5,205 nt of DNA from Deinococcus sp. YIM 134068 (GTDB lineage Bacteria > Deinococcota > Deinococci > Deinococcales > Deinococcaceae). Each line of letters starts with the position of its first letter. Position 1 is the first letter of the stretch. Positions 1 through 5,129 of this stretch are shown here, in pieces. The stretch spans positions 1-5,205 of the forward strand of contig NZ_JAZHPF010000046.1 in NCBI RefSeq assembly GCF_036543075.1, in the 5' to 3' direction. The notes under the pieces were generated by a model. That model saw only the letters and a list, made by a program, of their open reading frames with translations. It had not been told where the DNA came from and did not search any database. The translations under genes were made by a program, and so were the position numbers.

Positions 1-63
1 TCAGGAAGGGCGCAAACCAAGTGGGGAAGTGTCGGGTCCAGCGAGGAAGAGGACGAGCCATAG
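1..63 (+). CDS. C-terminal tail of an unidentified gene (partial)
   Basis: The frame starting at base 1 is open for 20 codons and ends at a TAG at 61-63. It encodes a short hydrophilic tail finishing in an acidic stretch (SSEEEDEP). Three bases after the stop a strong hairpin begins at 67, which is what would be expected if this were the end of a + strand gene with its terminator. The fragment is too short to assign to a family. The alternative is that this is plain intergenic DNA. On the opposite strand a 25-codon ORF (MLVSVLWLVLFLAGP...) ends at base 1; it is hydrophobic but has no clear ribosome binding site and its start lies inside the hairpin, so I prefer the + strand reading. Confidence 0.35.
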   Translation, partial: SGRAQTKWGSVGSSEEEDEP

Positions 64-66
64 CAC

Positions 67-95
67 AGAGACCAGCATCTCGGATGCTGGCCTCT
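67..95 (+). terminator. Hairpin, probable transcription terminator
   Basis: An 8-bp perfect stem (CCAGCATC at 72-79, GATGCTGG at 83-90) encloses a 3-nt loop. After one A/C mismatch (71/91) four more pairs follow (67-70 with 92-95, AGAG/CTCT). It is followed on the + strand by a pyrimidine-rich tract (tctccgtcccctccc) rather than a run of T. The position just after the TAG at 61-63 fits a terminator for the upstream gene. The missing T-run makes a classical intrinsic terminator uncertain, and the hairpin could act in both directions. Confidence 0.5.
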
Positions 96-127
96 CCGTC
101 CCCTCCCTGAATATCCCCGAAGTACAG

Positions 128-413
128 CTAGAGGCTAGGGAGCAGGTTGCCCAAATCAACCGGGATAGCTCTGCTCTCGGCAGAATAAATGGGTGAACCG
201 CCGCGCTTACCCCAGTGATGTCGATGACGAGACCTACCACTTCCTGCTGCCGTACCTGGCTCTGATACCTGAGGACGCGCCGCAACGCAAGTACCCACTC
301 CGCGAGGTGTTGAACGCTCTATTTTGGATGAGCCGTACCGGGGCGCAATGGGATGATCTCCCGCATGACTTCCCACCCGAGGACATAGTGCGAGCGCAAG
401 CCAAGCGGTGGTT
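128..413 (+). mobile_element. IS5-family element, left part only
   Basis: This is the left-hand portion of an IS5-family insertion sequence, cut off at 413 by the IS3 copy. The exact left end is not proven. Two CTAG tetranucleotides at 128-131 and 135-138 are candidate target or boundary sites. The sequence from about 139 contains a small hairpin (GGTTG 145-149 / CAACC 157-161) before the transposase start at 193. No right-hand part of this element is recognisable anywhere else in the window, so its inverted repeat pair cannot be checked. Confidence 0.6.
193..413 (+). pseudogene. IS5-family transposase, N-terminal fragment
   Basis: Codons 1-74, from a GTG start at 193, match the N-terminal domain (DUF4096 type) of IS5-family DDE transposases. 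The diagnostic pattern is [20 protein letters not shown] followed by DDLPHDFPP and RAQAKRWF, ending where the family normally continues into the catalytic half. The IS3 element begins at base 414, within codon 74. From there the frame reads nonsense through the IS3 end to a stop at 544-546, so the 117-codon ORF is a chimera. All catalytic residues (DDE) are missing and the product cannot transpose anything. No in-frame ATG precedes 193; an ATG at 189 is in another frame and stops after nine codons. Family assignment is by recognition of the domain pattern, without a search. Confidence 0.75.
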
Positions 414-450
414 TGGAGTGGACCCAATCGGGCGGACCGCCGGGCAAGTC
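414..450. repeat. IS3 terminal inverted repeat, orfB side
   Basis: Begins TGGAGTGGACCCA on the + strand and pairs with the reverse complement of 1592-1628. Seven bases match from the outer end, followed by shared blocks CCCA, CGGACC and GGCAAG. The orfB stop codon (TGA, 451-449) overlaps its inner edge. Confidence 0.75.
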
Positions 451-1235
451 ACGTCTGGGCAGCAGTGTATCGGGCGGCGAACTCGGCAGGTGGGACGTAT
501 GCCAAACTGGAGTGAAGACGGCGGCGGTTGTAGAGGTCCGCAATAAAGAAATCGATGTGCTGTCGGGCATCCTCCAGATCGGCGTACTCTTGCAGGTCGA
601 CCTCCTCAGTCTTCAGGGTCTTGTCAAAACTTTCCATCTCGGCGTTGTCATACGGATCGCCCGTTCTCGACATGCTCGGGGTGATGCCCGCTGATCGCAG
701 GCGGTCGACATAGACCCAGCCGGCGTATTGCACGCCCTGGTCCGAGTGGTGGAGCAGCCCTGGGGTAGGACAACGCGCTTGCAGCGCATTGTTGAGCGCC
801 GCCAGGGGCAGTTCCGCGTCCAGGAACTTCGACATGGACCACCCCACCACCTCGCGGGTGAAGCCGTCCAGCACGCAGGCTAGGGTGGTGTTGCCCTGCT
901 AGACCCGCACGTAGGTCAGATCGGCCTGCCACACCTGATCCGGTCGCACGGGGACGACCTCGGGCAGCAGATTGGGAAAGCGTGTCTCGTTGTGACGGGA
1001 ATCTGTCGTCGCTCGGTAGCGACGCTTGGGTCGGCACAACAAGCGGCGGTCCCGCATCACGCGCCGATACCTGTACCCGCTGAACTCCACCACCACGGCT
1101 GAGGGTGTCCTTAAACAGAACTTGATCGGCGTCTGGCTCCTCCCGGTCCTGTTGTTCGTAGCACCACGAGCGGCTGACCCCATGCAACTCACACAGGCGA
1201 CGCACCGACACCTCTTTTGGGCGCGAGTCGCGCAT
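449..1235 (-). pseudogene. IS3-family orfB transposase (DDE integrase core), disrupted
   Basis: This is the catalytic subunit of an IS3-type transposase. Reading from an ATG at 1235, the N-terminal helix-turn-helix region (VRRLCELHGVSRSWCYEQQ) leads into the rve catalytic core. The DDE residues are visible: first D in QADLTYV (codon 922-920), second D in HSDQG (742-740), and E in DNAEMESF (634-632), with 35 residues between the second D and E as expected. Three lesions are seen or inferred. Near 1097-1101 one extra base shifts the frame, so the core is read in another frame. Around 1058-1063 the text runs YRYRRV-MRDRRLLCRPKRR, where relatives have about 19 more residues, suggesting an in-frame deletion between two CGCGTG copies. 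A TAG at 901-899 interrupts TYVRV-QGNTTLACVLD. Downstream the frame is open to the TGA at 449. No functional protein is expected. Confidence 0.85.
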
Positions 1236-1420
1236 CCTCGATCCTAAAAGTGCCGTGTTTCGAGCGGTACGTCCAGGGCGACTTTTTCAGGATGGTGTTC
1301 TCCAACGATACCTGCCCGCAGAACCGCTCCAATTTAGCACTGCGTTGTTCCAGCGACTGGTCTGCTTTGACCTCGTCGGTGAAGGCCACTTCCCCACGAG
1401 CTTCGACCTCCTTGCGCGCC
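1189..1420 (-). pseudogene. IS3-family orfA, second half in shifted frame
   Basis: This is the continuation of orfA after the one-base shift, read as RKEVEARGEVAFTDEV, KADQSLEQRSAKLERFCGQV and SLENTILKKS. This is the leucine-zipper-like coiled-coil tail by which OrfA oligomerises and contacts OrfB. An A5G run (AAAAAG, reverse complement of about 1282-1287) occurs in the LKKS codons. IS3 elements often use such a run for -1 frameshifting to make the OrfAB fusion. In the present sequence orfB starts in the other frame, so that use is not demonstrated. The frame continues past the expected end of OrfA through low-similarity sequence to a stop at 1189, overlapping the beginning of orfB by about 47 bp, an arrangement normal for the family. 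Confidence 0.65.
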
Positions 1421-1543
1421 TCTGTGAATCAAGCTGGGCGAGAGGCTGTGTTCCCGGCAAAGGTGGGCAGTCGTCTTTTGACCCCCGTTGACTTGATTCA
1501 CGATGTTGAGCTTGAACTCACGGCTGTGGGTGCGTCCGGGCAT
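1334..1543 (-). pseudogene. IS3-family orfA, first half before the frameshift
   Basis: OrfA is the DNA-binding helix-turn-helix partner of an IS3 transposase. The ATG at 1543 is preceded by AAGGAG at a good distance. The product starts MPGRTHSREFKLNIVNQV and continues TTAHLCREHSLSPSLIHR, the typical helix-turn-helix of IS3 OrfA. After HR (about 1415-1422) the frame is lost: relatives continue WRKEVEARGE, and here the sequence CACAGAGGCGCGCAAG is one base longer than that reading needs. From there this frame yields unrelated residues to a stop at 1334. The real continuation is in the next frame (RKEVEARGEVAFTDEV), annotated separately. The base insertion may be genuine decay or a sequencing error. 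Confidence 0.8.
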
Positions 1544-1563
1544 ACGGGCTCCTTCGCGGTGCG

Positions 1564-1581
1564 GTCAGCCTACGAGCTGAC
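1564..1581. repeat. Small inverted repeat in the IS3 leader
   Basis: GTCAGC (1564-1569) and GCTGAC (1576-1581) form a perfect 6-bp stem with a 6-nt loop, upstream of the orfA start and inside the element end. In IS elements such leader hairpins can limit transcription or translation arriving from outside. With only 6 bp this may be chance. Confidence 0.3.
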
Positions 1582-1591
1582 GAGGCGAAGT

Positions 1592-1628
1592 GCCTTGCCT
1601 CCTGGTCCGGGCTTGTGGGGTCACTCCA
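1592..1628. repeat. IS3 terminal inverted repeat, orfA side
   Basis: Reverse complement starts TGGAGTGACCCCA at 1628 and shows the same spaced blocks as 414-450. It lies about 50 bp upstream of the orfA start. Confidence 0.75.
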
Positions 1629-1768
1629 GGTGCTTGCGCCACAGCTTGACGGTTTCCCGCACCACCTCACGCAAGGAGTTCGCTTCGCCAGTTTGACCGC
1701 GAAGTTCGGCCGCTTCTTCCCTGGGTTCTGCTCGTGGCATTCGCCAGCGTACCGCTGACTTTTTCGGG
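1621..1768 (-). pseudogene. Unassigned coding remnant between IS3 and IS1182
   Basis: The 140 bp between the two elements (1629-1768) carry a - strand reading frame whose residues include EEAAELRGQTGE, ANSLREVVRE and TVKLWRKHLE, open from an ATG at 1740. The frame is open upstream (KKSAVRWR) as far as the IS1182 edge. The last two codons and the stop at 1621 are supplied by the IS3 end. The charged helical pattern ending in an ETVKLWRKH-like motif recalls the helix-turn-helix of transposase OrfA proteins. An adjacent frame upstream (PRKSQRYAGE) also resembles the start of such a protein, which would need a frameshift. I cannot name a family. Both ends are cut by the neighbouring elements, so nothing functional is expected. 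Confidence 0.35.
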
Positions 1769-1793
1769 GTATGTCCAGATGTTGTTGGCGAAT
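1769..1793. repeat. IS1182 left terminal inverted repeat
   Basis: Reads GTATGT, then CC, then AGATGTTGTTGGCGAAT. It matches the reverse complement of 3458-3482 except at the two middle bases (CC against TG). It directly abuts the transposase stop codon. Confidence 0.85.
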
Positions 1794-3422
1794 TTAGGCC
1801 TTGAGCGCCAGAAATCGAGAGGTTGGCGTTGTGGCATGGGGAATGTCAGCGAGCCAGGCGGTGACACGAGCGGCATTCAGGGCGACCGCCGTCACGACAT
1901 GCTGGAGATGAGTTTTCACCAAGCCGCGGTACCGGGCGCGGCGTAAGCCGCACCTGCGCGTCCCCTGGGCGATGGTCCCCTCGATCCCCGAGCGCAAGCT
2001 GTACACCTTTCCCAGCCCCTCGGTTTGAACGGCACGCAGTGCCTCGTGCGTCTCCTGCGGGTGAAGTTTCAGGACACGCGCGCCCTTTTTGGCGCGCGTA
2101 CAGCGAGACCGTACGGGACAAGCCATGCAAGTTTTTGGGTCGAAGTGGACAGTAATGGCCGGGCGGTTGCACCGATCCGGCGTGTCGTACCACCTCCACG
2201 AGGTCTGGCCCTGCGGGCAGGTAACCTGCCGCGCGTCCCAGTCGATGCAAAAGGCACGGTCATCGAAGGCACCCTCGACCTTGGTCTGCCAACTGGTGTT
2301 CGGACGTGGCGGACCAATCAGCTCGATGCCGCGTGTCAAGCTCTCGGCGAACAAGCCTGCGGTCACGTAGCCCGAGTCCACCAGGTGTTGTTGCGGGGCT
2401 AGGCCCTGGTGAACCAGGGCCGACTGGATGTCGGCGGTGAAGCTGATATCCTGGACCATCGCGGGCGTCGTCAGTACCTGGGTGATGAGATGGACCTCGT
2501 GTTCGTCGCAGGTTTCGGTGAGGTGGGCTTTGTAACCCACCCACCAGAAGCCCCGTTTGGTGCTGCCCCGTGCCTCACGTTCGTAGGGTGAGATGGGCCG
2601 TTCGGCAGAGGGCGGCAGTTCCGGACCGTCCCGAAGGCGGGCACTCCCGTCTCGGCGCTCGTAGTGTTGCGTCCAGATCAAGCGCAAGGTCTGGACGCAC
2701 GGCAACTCCCGCAGGGTGGTAGGCGCGTCATCTGCTTCCAGAGCCGCCAGCACACGAAAGCCATCGTTCCCGACTGTCGTGGCGTAGGCATCCCTGGCCG
2801 CTTGCCCCTTGGGCAAGCGAAAATCGAACACCGGCCGTCCATAGCGTTCAAACCACTCTGGTTCAACAATTCAGCGCACCCACTCGGGTGCCTCAGTCGC
2901 CAGTTCATTCAAAGCGGCCCGTAGCGTCTCGGCGACCAGTTCGAGGTGATTGAGGGCTCGGACGTGAGCCAGGACGTGGGTCGAATCAGTGCGCTGCTTG
3001 CCCTTGGCCTTCACCAGACCCTGCGCCTTGAAGTGGGTGAGCATCTTGTCCAGCAGCAGGTGTTCGGCCTGGCCCTACACCAGGCGTGTCCGAAACTCGC
3101 TCAGGACACTAAAATCGAAACCAGCGTCGGCCAGTTCGAGTCCAAGGGCATATTTCCAGTCGATCCTGGCTCGCACCTGGTCCGCCGCCTGCCGGTCCGT
3201 CAGGTTCTCCAAAAATTGAAAGACCGTGACGAGGGCGAGCCGCCAGGGGGCCAGGGCACTTTGGCCGCGTGTGGGAAAGAGGTGGGTGAAGTCCGCGTCG
3301 GTGTAGAGGGTGCCGAACTCGTCACGCAGCCGCATGATCGTGTTGCCCTTCCGGAAGGCCGCACGAGCAATCCGAGCGGTGTCTTCGGGAATCTCGCCGA
3401 TGGGCTGAGGATGCAGGCTCAT
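1794..3422 (-). pseudogene. IS1182-family transposase with two in-frame stop codons
   Basis: A DDE transposase that would cut and rejoin the IS1182 ends. From the ATG at 3422 a single frame spans 542 codons to TAA at 1796-1794, with no frameshift but two nonsense codons: TAG at codon 116 (3077-3075, after SEFRTRLV) and TGA at codon 184 (2873-2871, between EWVR and IVEPEWFERYGR). The N-terminal IS1182 region (PTRGQSALAPWRLALVTVFQ, then FLENLTDRQAADQVR) is intact. The catalytic residues appear as D146 (KQRTDSTHV), D349 (HLVDSGYVTA) and E481 (RSGIEGTIAQGTRR). A cysteine cluster (C402, C418, C432, C435, C441) is the usual metal-binding-like insert of this family. The part after the second stop is open for at least 345 codons with a possible GTG at 2831 but lacks the first D. 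Pseudogene is the safest call; readthrough is not excluded. Confidence 0.88.
2076..2099. repeat. Perfect 9-bp inverted repeat inside the IS1182 transposase
   Basis: ACGCGCGCC (2076-2084) and GGCGCGCGT (2091-2099) flank a 6-nt loop CTTTTT. On the transposase mRNA the loop is AAAAAG. The stem is nearly all G/C and would be stable. It encodes part of TRAKKGARV, so coding constraint alone could explain it. Confidence 0.6.
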
Positions 3423-3457
3423 GTCTCAGCATGCCGCGTCGCCGTGAGGTTCGGCCT

Positions 3458-3482
3458 ATTCGCCAACAACATCTCAACATAC
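3458..3482. repeat. IS1182 right terminal inverted repeat
   Basis: Reads ATTCGCCAACAACATCT, then CA, then ACATAC on the + strand, the inverted partner of 1769-1793 with 23 of 25 matches. The transposase ATG lies 35 bp further inside, at 3422. Confidence 0.85.
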
Positions 3483-3527
3483 GGCGAACTTCTCCTCATG
3501 GTCTGGGGATGGCTGTGACTCTTCACT

Positions 3528-3533
3528 TACACT
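3528..3533 (+). promoter_or_regulatory. Probable -10 box for a leaderless transcript
   Basis: TACACT fits the TANNNT -10 pattern. Its last base is 6 nt before the G of the GTG start at 3540, placing the expected transcription start at or next to the start codon. No Shine-Dalgarno sequence is present upstream of 3540, and the frame is closed by a TGA at 3516-3518 with no other start codon in between. These facts together point to a leaderless mRNA, a common arrangement in Deinococcus. I see no good -35 at 16-18 bp spacing (ctgggg at 3503-3508 region is poor). Confidence 0.5.
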
Positions 3534-3539
3534 GCCTGG

Positions 3540-4838
3540 GTGGGCAATCCCTTCGTCGAGTTCGGCCTCCTGGTGCTGCTGCTGATCGTCAACGGCTTCT
3601 TCTCGGGGTCCGAACTGGGCGTCATGTCCGCGCGCAAGTCCCGCCTGCACGCCCAGGCCACCGCCGGACACGGTGGTGCCCGCCGCGCCCTCGACCTCGC
3701 CGAGCGCCCCGGCATCTTCCTCGCCACCGTCCAGATCGGGATCACCCTCATCGGCACAATCAGCGCCATCTTCGCCGGCGGCAGCCTCACCGGACCCCTC
3801 GAAGACCTCCTGCGTCCTCTCTTCGGAGACCGCGCCGATACCGCCGCCTCCATCGCCGTCGTCCTGCTGGTCACCTTCCTCTCCCTGGTCCTGGGCGAAC
3901 TCGCTCCTAAGAGCATCGCCCTGCGCAACCCGGAGGCCTTGGCCGCCCGGGTGGCCCCGTTCTTCCAGGTGCTCTCCCTCGTCGCCCGTCCGGTCGTGTG
4001 GCTGCTGGAGACCACCACCCGGGGCCTGCTGTGGGTGATCGGCATCCGGGGTGAACCGCAGGAAAAGGTCACCGAGGAGGACGTGCGTGCCCTGGCCCTC
4101 CAGGCGGCGGAGAGCGGCGGCTTAGAGGAAGGTGAGACCGAGCGCATCGACCGGGTGCTGCGCTTCAACGACCGCCGCGCCCGCGAGCTGATGACTCCCT
4201 GGAACGACGTGGTGACGATCAACGTCACCTTGCCTCTGAGCCGGGTGGTCGATCAGGTGCTGGCGGCCCCGCACGACCGCTACCCGGCGGTGGATGAGGG
4301 CGGCGAGGTGCTGGGGCAACTGAACGTGGTGGACGTGCTGCGCGCCTCGCGGACCGGCGAGGCGCTCCTCGAGCTGCTGCACCCGGTGGTGTACATGCCG
4401 GAAACCGCCTGGGCGGAGGACGTGCTCACCCGGCTGACGAGCGAGGGACACCGGCGGCTCGCCATCGCGGTAGACGAGTACGGAACCCTGTCCGGGCTGC
4501 TCACGTCCACGGACCTGCTGACGGAACTGGCGGGGGCGGACACCCCCGAGGACGAGCACCTGATCGTGCGGCGGGAGGACGGGTCCTACCTGGTGGACGG
4601 GAGTGTGCCGATGCACGACCTGCGTGACACCCTGCCGCTGCCGCGCCAGGGCCGGGAGGAGTTCAGCACGCTGGCGGGGTATGTGCTCGAAGCCCTGGGG
4701 GAGTTTCCGCAGGTGGGCTCGCAGGCGGGGGTGGAGGACTGGACGCTGGAGGTGGTGGACCTGGACGGGACGCGCATCGACCGGGTGCTGATCTTCCCGC
4801 CCCGCGATGTGGTCGTCATCAGGCCGCACGAGGCGTGA
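3540..4838 (+). CDS. DUF21/CNNM-type membrane protein with CBS pair and CorC_HlyC domain (hemolysin-family/CorC-like)
   Basis: An intact 432-residue inner-membrane protein of the CNNM/CorC family, whose members are linked to Mg2+ (and Co2+) efflux or homeostasis; older databases call them hemolysin homologues. The DUF21 membrane domain covers about residues 4-175, with hydrophobic segments near 6-28, 58-82, 101-125 and 138-168, and the family motifs NGFFSGSELGVMSARKSRL, TVQIGITLIGTI and GELAPKSIALRNPE. A CBS pair follows (about 215-275 and 282-335; RELMTPWNDVVTI, then AVDEYGTLSGLLTSTDLL), expected to bind adenine nucleotides. The usual MTPR is MTPW here. The C-terminal CorC_HlyC domain lies at about 345-428. 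GTG at 3540 is the only in-frame start giving the complete first membrane segment; the next Met is residue 29. It heads an apparent operon with the small membrane gene beginning 10-20 bp downstream. Substrate not shown. Confidence 0.93.
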   Translation: MGNPFVEFGLLVLLLIVNGFFSGSELGVMSARKSRLHAQATAGHGGARRALDLAERPGIFLATVQIGITLIGTISAIFAGGSLTGPLEDLLRPLFGDRADTAASIAVVLLVTFLSLVLGELAPKSIALRNPEALAARVAPFFQVLSLVARPVVWLLETTTRGLLWVIGIRGEPQEKVTEEDVRALALQAAESGGLEEGETERIDRVLRFNDRRARELMTPWNDVVTINVTLPLSRVVDQVLAAPHDRYPAVDEGGEVLGQLNVVDVLRASRTGEALLELLHPVVYMPETAWAEDVLTRLTSEGHRRLAIAVDEYGTLSGLLTSTDLLTELAGADTPEDEHLIVRREDGSYLVDGSVPMHDLRDTLPLPRQGREEFSTLAGYVLEALGEFPQVGSQAGVEDWTLEVVDLDGTRIDRVLIFPPRDVVVIRPHEA

Positions 4839-4847
4839 TGCCTGGGA

Positions 4848-5129
4848 GTGGTCAGGAATGAGCCTGCCCGAGTGGAGCCGGTTCTTGCGGCTGGCGAATG
4901 GGGGGTGGATGTGCTGACCGGGACGGCCCTGCTGCTGCTGGGACACGGGCATGGCCTGCTGTTCCTGCTGCTGGGGGCGGTGCTGCTCTGGCGGCATGGC
5001 CGCCGAGACGTGCTGCGCCCTGCCGACGCCGTGGTACTGGGGGTGGGGCTGGTTTTGGCCCTGGAAGTGAGGGTAACTCGGTATGGCGGAGAAGGGGCTA
5101 AGCCTCGAAGAGAGGAGGCATCCTCATGA
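4848..5129 (+). CDS. Small membrane protein, frame probably changes at a G6 tract
   Basis: The open frame from GTG 4848 encodes 93 residues. From about residue 20 it has two hydrophobic segments (VDVLTGTALLLLGHGHGLLF then LLLGAVLLW, and ADAVVLGVGLVLALEV) separated by a basic loop (RHGRRDVLRP), and ends in a charged tail. I recognise no family. The N-terminal 18 codons in this frame have poor third-position G/C and no ribosome binding site. A better start is ATG 4858, preceded by GGGAG at a 9-nt spacing: it gives MSLPEWSRFLRLANGG with strong third-position G/C, then stops at 4915-4917. The two halves join into one natural protein if the G run at 4900-4905 had one more G (or the ribosome slips back one base). 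So the gene is likely 4858-5129 with a frameshift: true mutation, sequencing error or slippage cannot be told apart here. Its stop overlaps the next start (ATGA). Confidence 0.6.
   Translation: MVRNEPARVEPVLAAGEWGVDVLTGTALLLLGHGHGLLFLLLGAVLLWRHGRRDVLRPADAVVLGVGLVLALEVRVTRYGGEGAKPRREEASS
5111..5118 (+). promoter_or_regulatory. Strong Shine-Dalgarno for the gene at 5126
   Basis: AGAGGAGG lies 7 nt before the ATG at 5126, close to ideal strength and spacing. It decides the start of the partial gene and contrasts with the apparently leaderless gene at 3540. Confidence 0.7.

Larger units (their letters stand above)
414..1628 (-). mobile_element. IS3-family insertion sequence, both ends present, inactive
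   Basis: A 1215-bp element of normal length for the IS3 family, with orfA then orfB reading on the - strand. The ends are imperfect inverted repeats. Reading inward from 414 and from 1628 (reverse complement), both begin TGGAGTG and share CCCA, CGGACC and GGCAAG at the same offsets, about 26 of 37 positions. The outermost dinucleotide TG is typical of IS3 elements. The flanks do not give a matching 3-5 bp target duplication (gtt before 414, ggt after 1628), and the DNA on the two sides comes from different sources. Both ORFs are broken, so the copy is not autonomous. The sub-group within IS3 was not determined. Confidence 0.85.
1769..3482 (-). mobile_element. IS1182-family insertion sequence, both ends present, inactive
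   Basis: A 1714-bp element bounded by 25-bp inverted repeats at 1769-1793 and 3458-3482 that agree at 23 positions. One transposase gene on the - strand fills almost all of it; its TAA stop (1796-1794) touches the left repeat. Length, single long ORF and transposase type fit the IS1182 family. No clear target duplication is seen: the four bases outside are cggg on the left and ggcg on the right. The gene carries two in-frame stops, so the copy should move only if transposase comes from another copy. Its right end lies 57 bp before the start of the DUF21/CBS gene. Confidence 0.85.

Noticed and set aside
193..546. 117-residue IS5/IS3 fusion protein as a real product
   Set aside because: Residues after 74 come from translating the IS3 end in a meaningless frame; no domain and no conserved pattern.
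1217..1696. 159-codon + strand ORF over the IS3 orfA region
   Set aside because: It is the antisense shadow of orfA and the IS3 end; low-complexity residue pattern and no ribosome binding site.
1794..2831. Treating the 345-codon frame after the TGA as an independent functional gene
   Set aside because: It lacks the first catalytic Asp and the N-terminal domain, and the same frame continues upstream through recognisable transposase sequence, so it is part of one broken gene. (Coordinates are written in reading direction.)
2946..3518. 190-codon + strand ORF across the right part of IS1182
   Set aside because: It is antisense to the clear IS1182 transposase, has no recognisable domain, and runs through the terminal inverted repeat.
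3503..3520. -35 box for the CorC-like gene (ctgggg or tgtgac)
   Set aside because: Neither matches TTGACA well at the right distance; tgtgac at 3514-3519 is only 8 bp from the -10.
4122..4997. 291-codon - strand ORF opposite the CorC-like gene
   Set aside because: Rich in Arg, His, Gln and Pro, as expected from the antisense of a GC3-biased gene; the + strand protein is a full-length recognised family member. The same holds for the - strand ORF at 3527-4228.
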